Below the pieces are notes generated by a model. It was not told the origin of the DNA. It did no database searches and saw nothing but the letters and a program-made list of their open reading frames with translations. Positions 1 through 6,239 of a stretch of 8,742 nt of DNA are shown piece by piece. Made by a program: the position numbers and the translations under genes. Location of the stretch: assembly GCA_002705465.1 (NCBI GenBank), contig PAGS01000084.1, forward strand, positions 1 through 8,742, in the 5' to 3' direction. Origin of the DNA: Halieaceae bacterium. Its GTDB lineage: Bacteria > Pseudomonadota > Gammaproteobacteria > Pseudomonadales > Halieaceae. Position 1 is the stretch's first letter; each line of letters opens with the position of its first letter.

Positions 1-60
1 GTGACAATGCTCGGCTGGTGACAATGCTCGGCTGGTGACAATGCTCAGCAGCTCGTGACA
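1..60. repeat. GTGACA-based tandem repeat, possible right end of an IS21-like element
   Basis: Two perfect 17-bp units (GTGACAATGCTCGGCTG at 1-17 and 18-34) are followed by a diverged unit at 35-54 and a further GTGACA at 55-60. Read on the minus strand from position 60 leftwards this is TGTCAC repeated four times, at spacings of 20, 17 and 17 bp. IS21-family insertion sequences are known to have ends that begin TGTCA-like and carry several transposase-binding repeats, so this may be the right end of an element whose istA/istB genes lie outside the window. Only the repeat itself is seen. A plain minisatellite is the alternative. Confidence 0.5.
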
Positions 61-93
61 GCGCGAGGCGACAACCCGGTCGAAAGGGCGTGA

Positions 94-828
94 CTAGAAT
101 GGAATCGGCTCGCCGCGCCAGTCCAAGTAGGCGAGATCCCCTTCCACGTCAAAGCGACTCATGACACCCTCCAGTGCCTCAGCGGCGCGCTCCGGGGTGA
201 ATAATTTTTCTGCTGGTACGCCCTTTTGGAAGGGCATTGAGAGCGGCGTGTCGACGGTGCCGGGATGGTAGGCCAAGATCTTCACCGCCGGGTTCACCCG
301 ACGCAGTTCCAGCGCAGCACACTTCAACATCATATTGAGCGCCGACTTACTGCCGCGATAGCTGTACCAGCCGCCCAGTCGGTTATCTCCGATACTACCG
401 ACCCGTGCCGAGAGCACCGCGACTCGAGTGCAAGCGCTTTGTTTCAAGGCCGGCGTCATTGCCGCCAAAATGCGCATGGGAAGAAAGGTATTGACCTCAA
501 AAACCTGCCGCATGGCGGCGAGATCCAGCTGACTCAGCGCTCGCTCAGGTCGATAGTCCTCGCCCTGAAGCACGCCATTACAAATGACTAATCGCACAAC
601 ATCCGCTTGCTCATCTTTGAGACGTTCAGCAAGGGTCGCCAGTGCCGTGTCGCTGTAATCACAGGCGACGTGTTCAATTTCTGGCCGGGATTCGGAGTGC
701 GCGACAGTATCGATCGAGCGCGACACCGCCAGCACCCGCCGCTCACCTGCGCGGTACCAGCGCTCGATCAGTGCCTGCCCGATCCCGCTGCCCGCGCCAA
801 AGACCACGTCTAAGCTGTTACTGACCAT
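94..828 (-). CDS. SDR family NAD(P)-dependent oxidoreductase (C-factor-like)
   Basis: A 244-residue short-chain dehydrogenase, a normal length for a classical SDR. It has the Rossmann cofactor motif GAGSGIG at residues 11-17, CNG at 83-85 in place of NAG, a conserved Asn in EVN at 111-113, the catalytic Ser near 140, YRGSK with Tyr157 and Lys161, and the PG..DTP loop at 189-195. All active-site residues are present, so it should be an active cytoplasmic oxidoreductase; the substrate cannot be read from sequence. The style resembles the CsgA/C-factor-like SDR group. The ATG at 828 has AGGAAAGG about 8 bases upstream on the minus strand, which supports this start. It is divergent from the dehydrogenase at 940, with 111 bp between them, and its 3' end lies 33 bp from the repeat at the left edge. 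No terminator was recognised. Confidence 0.88.
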   Translation of the reverse strand: MVSNSLDVVFGAGSGIGQALIERWYRAGERRVLAVSRSIDTVAHSESRPEIEHVACDYSDTALATLAERLKDEQADVVRLVICNGVLQGEDYRPERALSQLDLAAMRQVFEVNTFLPMRILAAMTPALKQSACTRVAVLSARVGSIGDNRLGGWYSYRGSKSALNMMLKCAALELRRVNPAVKILAYHPGTVDTPLSMPFQKGVPAEKLFTPERAAEALEGVMSRFDVEGDLAYLDWRGEPIPF

Positions 829-892
829 CCGACTTACCTTTCCTGTGGCTCTGCTGCCTCTGTAAACGCCCCCAGCCCGCTTGTGACCGGGA

Positions 893-921
893 TTGCGTTA
901 CGCTGTTATCACTCTTATTAC
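893..921 (+). promoter_or_regulatory. Possible sigma-70 promoter of the HIBADH-family gene
   Basis: TTGCGT at 893-898 and TATTAC at 916-921 are separated by 17 bp. The matches to consensus are modest (3/6 and 4/6). Transcription would begin near 928, a few bases before the ATG at 940, which agrees with the downstream start and would exclude the GTG at 883. Inference from motif only. Confidence 0.28.
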
Positions 922-939
922 GGCGAGAATGAGCGACAG

Positions 940-1833
940 ATGACACCGAGCCAACGCATTGCCTTTATCGGTCTGGGTGCTATGGGGCACCCCATGGCCG
1001 GACACCTCTCGCGGGCGGGGCACGCCGTCACGGTTTTTAACCGTACCCGCGCGCGTGCCGAAGCGTGGCAAGCAGCCTTCGGTGGCGTCGTTGCGACAAC
1101 GCCCGCCGCCGCGGCCGCGGATCAAGACGCCGTCATGCTCTGCGTGGGTAACGATGAGGATGTTCTCGAGGTCACCACCGGCCCGGAGGGCGCTCTGCAA
1201 ACCCTAAAACCCGGAACGCTGCTGATCGACCACACCACCACCTCCGAATCGGTGGCGATCTCGCTGGCTGCCACTGCGGCTGAATCCGGCGTCAACTTTC
1301 TCGATGCACCCGTATCCGGCGGACAAATCGGCGCGGAGAATGGCGCGCTTACGGTGATGGTGGGCGCTGAAGAGACGGCGTATGAGGCAGCGAAACCCTT
1401 GATAACCTGCTACGCCAAAAGTATTCGGCGAATGGGTGGCGTAGGCACCGGCCAGCTCACCAAGATGGTCAACCAGATCTGTATTGCAGGGCTTCTTCAG
1501 GGGCTATCGGAAGGCATCCACTTTGCCGAGCGCGCCAACCTTGATGTATCGGGTGCGATGGAAGTGATTGCTGAGGGCGCGGCCCAATCATGGCAGATGA
1601 ATAATCGGGCCAGCACGATGATCACCGGCGACTTTGATTTTGGTTTTGCAGTGGACTGGATGCGCAAAGACTTGGGTATCGCGATTGCCGCGGCTAAAGA
1701 GGTGGGCGCGGAGGTACCGGTCACCAAGTTAGTCGATCAATTTTATGCCGACGTACAGGGTCTCGGCGGGCATCGCTGGGACACCTCCAGCCTGATTCAG
1801 CGATTGCGAAACCGGGCTCCTGACAGCCACTAG
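940..1833 (+). CDS. 3-hydroxyisobutyrate dehydrogenase-family NAD(P)-dependent oxidoreductase
   Basis: The product is a 297-residue beta-hydroxyacid dehydrogenase, the usual length for the family. Counting from the ATG at 940, the N-terminal Rossmann domain opens with GLGAMG (11-16). The substrate-binding signature DAPVSGG lies at 122-128, and the helix with catalytic Lys175 and Asn179 (GQLTKMVNQ) at 171-179. A second conserved Lys lies in MRKDLG (241-246). The family reversibly oxidises small 3-hydroxy acids to semialdehydes (3-hydroxyisobutyrate, tartronate semialdehyde, glyoxylate/succinic semialdehyde); the exact substrate cannot be told here. An in-frame GTG at 883 would add 19 residues (CYHSYYGEN-like) in front of the first Rossmann strand, which the family does not have, so 940 is preferred although its ribosome binding site is weak. 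It converges with the SDR ending at 1871. No branched-chain amino-acid catabolism partners are visible in the window. Confidence 0.88.
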   Translation: MTPSQRIAFIGLGAMGHPMAGHLSRAGHAVTVFNRTRARAEAWQAAFGGVVATTPAAAAADQDAVMLCVGNDEDVLEVTTGPEGALQTLKPGTLLIDHTTTSESVAISLAATAAESGVNFLDAPVSGGQIGAENGALTVMVGAEETAYEAAKPLITCYAKSIRRMGGVGTGQLTKMVNQICIAGLLQGLSEGIHFAERANLDVSGAMEVIAEGAAQSWQMNNRASTMITGDFDFGFAVDWMRKDLGIAIAAAKEVGAEVPVTKLVDQFYADVQGLGGHRWDTSSLIQRLRNRAPDSH

Positions 1834-1870
1834 ATGAGCGCTCCCCAATAAGGACGCTTCGCAGCATCAC

Positions 1871-2650
1871 TCACATCGCGCCGGGAAAAGCGCCTCCATC
1901 CAGTAGGATGTTTTGCCCGATGACAAAGCCCGCCTTGTCCGAGCATAACCAGGCACAGGCCGCACCAAATTCCTCGGCAGTGCCAAAGCGCCCGGCGGGG
2001 ATGGTTGCAGTTCGCGCCGCGCGCGCGGCGTCCTCGGTAATGCCCTGTGCCGCGGCGTCGACCTTATCCAGCATCAGCAAGCGATCTGTATCGTGCAGCC
2101 CCGGCAACAGATTGTTGACTGTGACGCCACTACCCGCGACCTGTCGCGAGACGCCGGCCACGTAGCCGGTCAGTCCAGAACGCGCCGTATTGGAGAGCCC
2201 GAGCACCGGAATAGGTGCTTTGACTGCCACGCTGGTGATATTGACGACGCGACCCCAGCCGCGATCCATCATGTTAGGCAGTGTCGCTTTGATCAGCGCA
2301 ATGGGCGTCAGCAAATTAGCGTCGAAGGCGGCGATGAAGTCATCGCGGCTCCAATCGGTCCACATACCTGGCGGCGGCCCCCCCGCATTCGTGACCAAAA
2401 TATCGATTGGGCCAGCCGCTGAGAGTACTTCTGCCTGCCCAGCCTCCGTGGTGATGTCAGCCGCGACCGCCGTCACGTCGACACCATATTCCGCACGAAT
2501 CGCCTCCGCCGTGGTCTCCAGTGCTTCGCCGCCCCGCGCATTCAGAACCAGATGGACCCCCTCGGCCGCCAATGCCTCAGCACAGCCGCGACCCAACCCT
2601 TTGGATGACGCGCATATCAACGCCCGACGCCCTTTGATTCCCAGATCCAT
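1871..2650 (-). CDS. Atypical SDR family oxidoreductase (BKR-like, non-canonical active site)
   Basis: A 259-residue protein with a full SDR fold and FabG-like length. The cofactor loop is ASSKGLG (14-20), NAGG sits at 88-91, Asn112 is in ANLL, and the catalytic Ser140 is present in NITS. At the expected position 13 residues later, where SDRs have YxxxK, this protein has Ser153 and Arg157 (LSNTAR). The C-terminal DGG at 251-253 is kept. This matches an SDR subgroup annotated as beta-ketoacyl-reductase-like whose members lack the standard catalytic tetrad, so the change is probably a family trait and not a recent lesion. Activity is therefore uncertain. The start ATG at 2650 is preceded by AGGA at about 9 bases, and that site sits inside a 24-bp palindrome. 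It is a single gene, convergent with the HIBADH-family gene (37 bp between stops). Confidence 0.87.
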   Translation of the reverse strand: MDLGIKGRRALICASSKGLGRGCAEALAAEGVHLVLNARGGEALETTAEAIRAEYGVDVTAVAADITTEAGQAEVLSAAGPIDILVTNAGGPPPGMWTDWSRDDFIAAFDANLLTPIALIKATLPNMMDRGWGRVVNITSVAVKAPIPVLGLSNTARSGLTGYVAGVSRQVAGSGVTVNNLLPGLHDTDRLLMLDKVDAAAQGITEDAARAARTATIPAGRFGTAEEFGAACAWLCSDKAGFVIGQNILLDGGAFPGAM

Positions 2651-2658
2651 GGTGCAGT

Positions 2659-2682
2659 CCTATTCTTCGTGACCAGAATAGG
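2659..2682. promoter_or_regulatory. Perfect 8+8 inverted repeat over the SDR ribosome binding site
   Basis: CCTATTCT (2659-2666) and AGAATAGG (2675-2682) are exact reverse complements separated by 8 bases. On the minus strand the right arm supplies the AGG of the Shine-Dalgarno sequence, 8 bases from the ATG at 2650. It may be an operator for a dimeric repressor, or an mRNA hairpin that hides the ribosome binding site. The symmetry is seen; the role is inferred. Confidence 0.5.
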
Positions 2683-2853
2683 TGAAGTATCCGCTATCTT
2701 TGGCCCGGTGCGCGAGTCGGGATGCACAAGATAGCTCGATGCGCCAAATCGGCGCCTCGGCGATACAATCAATCCAGACGGTGACATCGGGCGGGATCAA
2801 CCCGGCACTTCGGGTCGCCGCATGCGCAGGTCGCGAGTAAGAGGCTCAAAAAC

Positions 2854-3300
2854 ATGACAGACGTTCCCTTTTGGGAGTCCAAATCCCTTGACGAGATGTC
2901 GAATCTCGAATGGGAATCGCTCTGCGATGGATGCGGTCAGTGCTGCCTGCACAAACTGGTTAACGATGACACCGGCGACGTGTTTTACACCCGGGTCGCC
3001 TGCCGCTTGCTGGACCCTGAATCAGGCCGGTGTGGTCGCTACGCGCAACGCTTGGAGATCGTTGAGGACTGCCTGGACGTGCGTCAGATGCGCCACGCGG
3101 AGCTCAGTTGGATGCCTCGCACCTGTGCCTACCGCCGCCTCGCCGAGGGCAAACCGCTGCCGAACTGGCACCCGTTGCTGATAGGCACGTCTGATTCTGT
3201 TGTGACGGCGGGCGTCTCCATCGCTGACCGGACGATCAGCGAGCAAGCCGCCAAGCTGGATGACCTGGAGGCGGAGATCATCGACTGGGTCGAGATCTGA
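2854..3300 (+). CDS. ycgN: YcgN family cysteine cluster protein (UPF0260)
   Basis: A 148-residue protein, close in length to E. coli YcgN. The hallmark is the CxxCxxCC cluster at Cys24, Cys27, Cys30 and Cys31 (CDGCGQCC), followed by Cys50, Cys60, Cys73 and Cys91. Eight cysteines in this arrangement match the zinc/iron-chelating CxxCxxCC family, and the PNWHPL segment at 103-108 is also typical. The family is widespread in Proteobacteria; its biochemical role is not established, though metal or Fe-S binding is the usual prediction. It is cytoplasmic, with no signal peptide or membrane segment. The start ATG at 2854 has GAGG at 2841-2844 with a 9-base spacer. It stands alone, 74 bp ahead of the SPFH gene on the same strand; no terminator between them was recognised, so read-through is possible. 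Confidence 0.9.
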   Translation: MTDVPFWESKSLDEMSNLEWESLCDGCGQCCLHKLVNDDTGDVFYTRVACRLLDPESGRCGRYAQRLEIVEDCLDVRQMRHAELSWMPRTCAYRRLAEGKPLPNWHPLLIGTSDSVVTAGVSIADRTISEQAAKLDDLEAEIIDWVEI

Positions 3301-3373
3301 TTGCCCGCCTCGTCCCAAGGCCGTGGCAGTTCTGGCGTGTTAACCTGGCGCAAAATTGGCTAGGGGGGAGATT

Positions 3374-4234
3374 ATGCAGAACGAAACCACTGCCAGCACC
3401 CTGTCAGGATATCCCATGCTGGCGATACTGCCACTCACGGTTTTGACAGGCGTCGCGGGCACACTGATACTCGGTGGTGTTGCCATCAAAATCCTGTCCT
3501 TGATCGTGGCGCTCCTTGCGCTTGTCTGCCTCGCCGGCTTTTACATGGTCGCGCCCAATGAGGGCCGTGTCCTGCAACTCTTTGGGCAGTACGTCGGCAC
3601 TGATCGTGCACTGGGGCTGCGCTGGGCCAACCCGTTTTACTCCAAGCAGCGCGTGTCGCTCCGCATTCGCAACTTTGAGAGCGGACAGCTCAAGGTCAAC
3701 GATTCGGCGGGCAACCCGATCGAGATTGCAGCGGTCGTGGTCTGGCGCGTCGTCGATACCGCAGAGGCGGTGTTTGAAGTCGATGACTACGAGGACTACG
3801 TGGCGATTCAGAGTGAGGCGGCGATTCGGAATATGGCCACCAGCTACCCCTACGACGATCATGAGGGTGAATCCATCACGTTGCGGGGTAGCGCAAACGA
3901 AATTGGCGACATTCTGAAAGCCGAAGTGCAAGACCGGTTGGGTAAAGCAGGGGTCGAGGTACTCGAAGCTCGCATCAGCCACCTGGCCTACGCGCCCGAA
4001 ATCGCCAGTGCAATGCTTCAGCGGCAACAGGCTTCAGCCATCGTCGCCGCGCGCGGCAAAATCGTCGAAGGCGCGGTGAGCATGGTGGAGGCGGCGCTGG
4101 CGCAGTTAACTGAGCGTCAGATCATCGATCTCGACGCCCAGAGCAAGGCCTCGATGGTCAGCAACTTGCTGGTGATTCTCTGTAGCGATCGCGCGGCGCA
4201 GCCTGTGGTGAACAGTGGTACCGCGCCTGGCTAG
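3374..4234 (+). CDS. SPFH/band-7 domain membrane protein (stomatin/prohibitin-like)
   Basis: The product is 286 residues from the ATG at 3374. Two adjacent hydrophobic stretches, about 14-36 and 37-59, form an N-terminal membrane anchor or hairpin. They are followed by the start of the SPFH domain, [13 protein letters not shown] (59-71), and the NPFY segment at 86-89. The domain core with V-x-WRVVDTA (122-130) runs to about residue 235 and ends in an Ala/Glu-rich helix ([18 protein letters not shown]) typical of SPFH oligomerisation regions. Members build large membrane-associated rings or cages and often regulate membrane proteases or membrane order; the role of this one is unknown. The ribosome binding site GGGGGGAG at 3363-3370 decides the start; an upstream in-frame TTG at 3356 lies before it. 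No NfeD-type partner gene, often found beside such proteins, is present. The stop codon overlaps that of the convergent yaiI homologue. Confidence 0.87.
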   Translation: MQNETTASTLSGYPMLAILPLTVLTGVAGTLILGGVAIKILSLIVALLALVCLAGFYMVAPNEGRVLQLFGQYVGTDRALGLRWANPFYSKQRVSLRIRNFESGQLKVNDSAGNPIEIAAVVVWRVVDTAEAVFEVDDYEDYVAIQSEAAIRNMATSYPYDDHEGESITLRGSANEIGDILKAEVQDRLGKAGVEVLEARISHLAYAPEIASAMLQRQQASAIVAARGKIVEGAVSMVEAALAQLTERQIIDLDAQSKASMVSNLLVILCSDRAAQPVVNSGTAPG

Positions 4235-4695
4235 TCCCCCGAACCCCTGCGTATCGCCTGAGTGAGTATGCGATCGAGTTGGTCAGCGAAGGTTTTCCGG
4301 TCGGCTTGGTTGAGTGGTGGTGGGCCGCCGGTATGCTCGCCGGATGCACGCATGGTTTCCATGAAGTCCCGCATTTGCAGACGCTGGCGAATATTATTCT
4401 CCGTGTAGCGCTCCCCGCGCGGCGTGACCACCAGCGCGCCCTTCTCCAAGACCTCGCTCGCCAGGGGGATGTCGGCGGTAATTACCAGATCCCCGGTGGC
4501 CACCCGTGCCGCAATCTCGTGGTCCGCCATGTCGGGGCCTTTGGCGACTTGGTAGAGACTGATGAGTGGCGACGCAGGCACCTGAAAGGATTGATTGGCA
4601 AACAGCGTCAGCTTGAGCGCGCGCTTTTGTGCGGTGCGATACAGGATATCGCGAATGACGACCGGGCAGGCATCTGCATCGACAAGAATCTGCAT
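4231..4695 (-). CDS. yaiI: YaiI/YqxD family protein (UPF0178, DUF188)
   Basis: A 154-residue protein with the full set of family signatures: DADACPV (6-12), the acidic DMADHEI (55-61), TADIPLA (73-79), [11 protein letters not shown] (92-102) and GGPPP (123-127). The length equals that of E. coli YaiI. The spaced acidic residues (Asp6, Asp8, Asp58, Asp75) resemble those of PIN-like nuclease folds, to which I believe the family is related, but no activity is established. The start ATG at 4695 is preceded on the minus strand by GGGAGG with about 8-9 bases of spacing. It is tail-to-tail with the SPFH gene, overlapping by four bases through a CTAG that supplies TAG on each strand. It is transcribed away from the tRNA gene. 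Confidence 0.93.
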   Translation of the reverse strand: MQILVDADACPVVIRDILYRTAQKRALKLTLFANQSFQVPASPLISLYQVAKGPDMADHEIAARVATGDLVITADIPLASEVLEKGALVVTPRGERYTENNIRQRLQMRDFMETMRASGEHTGGPPPLNQADRKTFADQLDRILTQAIRRGSGD

Positions 4696-4784
4696 TATGG
4701 GTGGCCTCCCCTGCCGGACTGAGTAACGGATATCACGCGTTTTTTGAGGTCATGGATGTGACCAGTCTGCGCCGTGCAGCGTGC

Positions 4785-4812
4785 TGGCCCGGCCACGCCA
4801 AGTGTGTATACT
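4785..4812 (+). promoter_or_regulatory. Promoter of tRNA-Arg
   Basis: TATACT at 4807-4812 is a good -10 box, followed by a GC-rich discriminator (ACGCGCCCC) of the sort found at stringently controlled stable-RNA promoters. The -35 region near 4785-4790 (TGGCCC) is poor. Transcription would start near 4819. The leader contains a 6-bp inverted repeat, CCGACG (4820-4825) with CGTCGG (4837-4842), directly before the tRNA. Confidence 0.6.
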
Positions 4813-4848
4813 ACGCGCCCCGACGGGATCAGGTCTCGTCGGCTTCGC

Positions 4849-4925
4849 GCGGAATTAGCTCAGCTGGATAGAGCGTCGGTCTACGAAACCGAAGGTCGCA
4901 GGTTCGACTCCTGCATTCCGCGCCA
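4849..4925 (+). tRNA. tRNA-Arg(ACG)
   Basis: A complete 77-base cloverleaf can be folded. The acceptor stem GCGGAAT (4849-4855) pairs with ATTCCGC (4915-4921). Then come TA, the D-stem GCTC/GAGC, the anticodon stem TCGGT/ACCGA with loop CTACGAA, the T-stem GCAGG/CCTGC with loop TTCGACT, discriminator G4922 and encoded CCA (4923-4925). The anticodon ACG at 4883-4885 reads arginine CGN codons after A34 is edited to inosine by TadA. All stems pair without mismatch. Confidence 0.97.
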
Positions 4926-4931
4926 CTCTCT

Positions 4932-4967
4932 CATCTGGTCCACCACGCTCTTCTGGTCCACCACGCT
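4932..4967. repeat. 18-bp tandem direct repeat downstream of tRNA-Arg
   Basis: TCTGGTCCACCACGCT occurs at 4932-4947 and again at 4950-4965, a period of 18 bp, starting 7 bases after the tRNA CCA. Each copy holds the near-palindrome TGGT-CC-ACCA. It lies between the tRNA and the small gene at 5037. It could be a paired operator or a simple duplication. Confidence 0.7.
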
Positions 4968-5036
4968 TCACCCAAAAATTCGAACAGCGCGACAGTATCT
5001 GAGATGATAGATCTCCGCTTTCGGAGGTATCGCGCC

Positions 5037-5264
5037 ATGCCCGACACGGACGAATTTGAAATTCAACTCATCGATGGGTTTAACGACGCCCTCCTCGGCT
5101 GCATCTACGAGGACGACGGCACACCCGTGCCCTGTTATAGCAGCGAGCGAGTGATGACAACGCTCCGGGACAAAGGAATGACGGAAGACGAAGCGATGAG
5201 TGAACTCCTGAAGCTCACTGAGGGTGTGCGACTGCTGTGGATCCACCCGCTGGAAATTGCCTGA
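5037..5264 (+). CDS. Hypothetical small acidic protein
   Basis: I do not recognise this 75-residue protein. It is acidic and soluble, with no signal peptide or membrane segment. It has an N-terminal strand-like part (FEIQLIDGFNDALLGCIYE, 7-25), two cysteines (22 and 33), a predicted helix-turn-helix-like stretch RVMTTLRDKGMTEDEAMSELL (38-58), and a hydrophobic end, LLWIHPLEI. The 'GMTEDEA' segment is the kind of turn seen in many small uncharacterised bacterial proteins. The start at 5037 is set by GGAGG at 5023-5027 with a 9-base spacer; the in-frame ATG at 5004 lies upstream of that site and has none of its own. It follows the tRNA by 111 bp and may be co-transcribed with it or use its own promoter. 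Confidence 0.7.
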   Translation: MPDTDEFEIQLIDGFNDALLGCIYEDDGTPVPCYSSERVMTTLRDKGMTEDEAMSELLKLTEGVRLLWIHPLEIA

Positions 5265-5279
5265 TGGGATCAGCTAACC

Positions 5280-5304
5280 GGGCGATCCACGCCCCAGAGG
5301 TTTT
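5280..5304 (+). terminator. Weak candidate terminator after the small gene
   Basis: GGGCG (5280-5284) and CGCCC (5290-5294) can pair around a 5-base loop, with TTTT at 5301-5304 after a gap of six bases. The stem is short and the T-run is not adjacent, so this is a weak call. It sits in the convergent gap between the small gene and the ABM gene. Confidence 0.3.
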
Positions 5305-5310
5305 CCGCCC

Positions 5311-5607
5311 CTAGCGCACCACCGCATCCAAAATTTCGATCTCAGGCGCCGCCGCGACCATACTGGCAAGGCGCTCGTTAGCCTCTCGGAAGTAGTCAGT
5401 CTTGCCATGGGCGTCCAGCGCCTCAGGGCTATCATATTGCTCCATGACCTTATAGACCTGGGGGTCCGACGGGCTACGATGCAGCGCATAAAAGACATTC
5501 CCGGGCTCGTTCGCGCGCACCAATTCGGTCAGATCAAGGAAAGCTTCCTCAAACTCCGCATTCTTGCCCTCTTGAATCGTAATCGTCGCCAATAATCCAA
5601 CCGCCAT
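5311..5607 (-). CDS. Antibiotic biosynthesis monooxygenase (ABM) domain protein, putative quinol monooxygenase
   Basis: A 98-residue single-domain protein of the dimeric alpha/beta-barrel ABM family (YgiN-like). The pattern is typical: first strand VGLLATITIQEGK (3-15), a helix with FEEAFLDLTELVRANEPG, then FYALHRS, then YKVMEQYDSPEALDAHGKTDYFR with His67, and a C-terminal strand. Family members are cofactor-free oxygenases or act in quinone handling; the substrate is not predictable here. The start can be the GTG at 5610 or the ATG at 5607. AGGGG lies 7 bases before the ATG and only 4 before the GTG, so the ATG is chosen. It is transcribed alone from an extended -10 promoter. Confidence 0.87.
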   Translation of the reverse strand: MAVGLLATITIQEGKNAEFEEAFLDLTELVRANEPGNVFYALHRSPSDPQVYKVMEQYDSPEALDAHGKTDYFREANERLASMVAAAPEIEILDAVVR

Positions 5608-5646
5608 CACTTGTCCCCTTTCTGGTCCCGCGCTTTAAGTGCGCGC

Positions 5647-5655
5647 ATCATACCA
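5647..5655 (-). promoter_or_regulatory. Extended -10 promoter of the ABM gene
   Basis: On the minus strand TGGTATGAT occupies 5655 down to 5647: a TATGAT -10 box preceded by the TGn extension. No good -35 is present, as is common with extended -10 promoters. The start would fall near 5640, giving a 5' leader of about 33 bases. The leader contains a 5-bp inverted repeat, CGCGC (5629-5633) with GCGCG (5641-5645). Confidence 0.5.
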
Positions 5656-5795
5656 AGGCCCGGTGGTTTGAGTGGCTCGGGGGTCAGGCGCAGGTTTAGC
5701 CATCTGCATGTAACGCGCCTGATTAAATGTCCGGATTTTTATCTCCTCGCTAAACCAGTAGTGTCAGCGGTGCGTTCCAAGGGGGGAGCATATCG

Positions 5796-6149
5796 ATGGA
5801 CTCGGATTTTTTGGTTTTTCTCGCCATTTTCTCTGGCGTAATGGGTCTCGTTTTTTTTGGGATCGCGATCGGCTATCGATGCACTGCCTGTGGCAGCCTG
5901 ACTCACGGTTTCAAGTCAGATAAGGTCGGCGATTTCGATACAGGGCGTGCCTACTTCGTTTGCAGAAAATGTGGCGACAAACAGCTAAAGGGTCAGGTGG
6001 CCGCTGACGGCAGTGTCATGTGGCACGGCGGCGGCTCGGGCAACTTCGATAAAAACGGCGACTACACGGGGGACGCGGGCGGCGCATTCGGTGATGGCGG
6101 CGGTGGTGATGGTGGCGGCGGAGACGGCGGCGGGGGTGGCGGCGAGTAA
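5796..6149 (+). CDS. Membrane-anchored zinc-ribbon protein with poly-glycine tail
   Basis: A 117-residue protein of no family I can name. Residues 5-26 are a single hydrophobic transmembrane segment. It is followed at once by a four-cysteine zinc-ribbon pattern, CTAC (Cys29, Cys32) and CRKC (Cys56, Cys59). After residue 77 the chain is Gly/Asp-rich and from about 95 nearly pure glycine with GGGGD steps, ending in Glu. The Arg just after the membrane segment suggests the C-terminal part is cytoplasmic. The architecture is reminiscent of membrane proteins with Gly-rich C-terminal tails, such as TPM-type proteins, but there is no TPM domain. The start is well supported by GGGGGGAG at 5781-5788, 7 bases before the ATG. 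The Gly codons make the tail DNA itself repetitive (GGY/GGC). Confidence 0.72.
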   Translation: MDSDFLVFLAIFSGVMGLVFFGIAIGYRCTACGSLTHGFKSDKVGDFDTGRAYFVCRKCGDKQLKGQVAADGSVMWHGGGSGNFDKNGDYTGDAGGAFGDGGGGDGGGGDGGGGGGE

Positions 6150-6227
6150 GCCCGCGCGCGCGAAGAGCGCATTTCCCTGCTGCGAAAGGCCTCTGACACC
6201 CTGACCCAAAGGCACAGCGCGCTTCGC

Positions 6228-6233
6228 TATAGT
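6228..6233 (+). promoter_or_regulatory. -10 box placing a transcription start at the ATG of the small basic gene
   Basis: TATAGT at 6228-6233 would initiate about 7 bases downstream, at or next to the ATG at 6240. No good -35 is seen (ACCCAAA around 6204-6210). Together with the lack of a Shine-Dalgarno sequence this suggests a leaderless mRNA. Inference from motif only. Confidence 0.35.
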
Positions 6234-6239
6234 GCCGCT

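Noticed and set aside
1..60. CRISPR array
   Set aside because: The repeat units are contiguous, 17-20 bp, with no unique spacers between them.
883..939. GTG at 883 as start of the HIBADH-family gene
   Set aside because: It adds 19 residues before the first Rossmann strand that the family lacks, has no ribosome binding site, and a possible promoter lies inside the extension.
2190..2672. Long plus-strand frame opposite the second SDR
   Set aside because: It is antisense to a gene with clear SDR motifs, and its composition is that of a codon shadow.
2741..2755. Inverted repeat GCGCC/GGCGC between the second SDR and ycgN
   Set aside because: Five-base GC palindromes are expected by chance in this GC-rich DNA, and no T-run or promoter lies beside it.
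3356..3373. TTG at 3356 as start of the SPFH gene
   Set aside because: The strong GGGGGGAG site at 3363-3370 lies downstream of it and fits the ATG at 3374.
5004..5036. ATG at 5004 as start of the small gene after the tRNA
   Set aside because: GGAGG at 5023-5027 is correctly spaced for the ATG at 5037, and none serves 5004.
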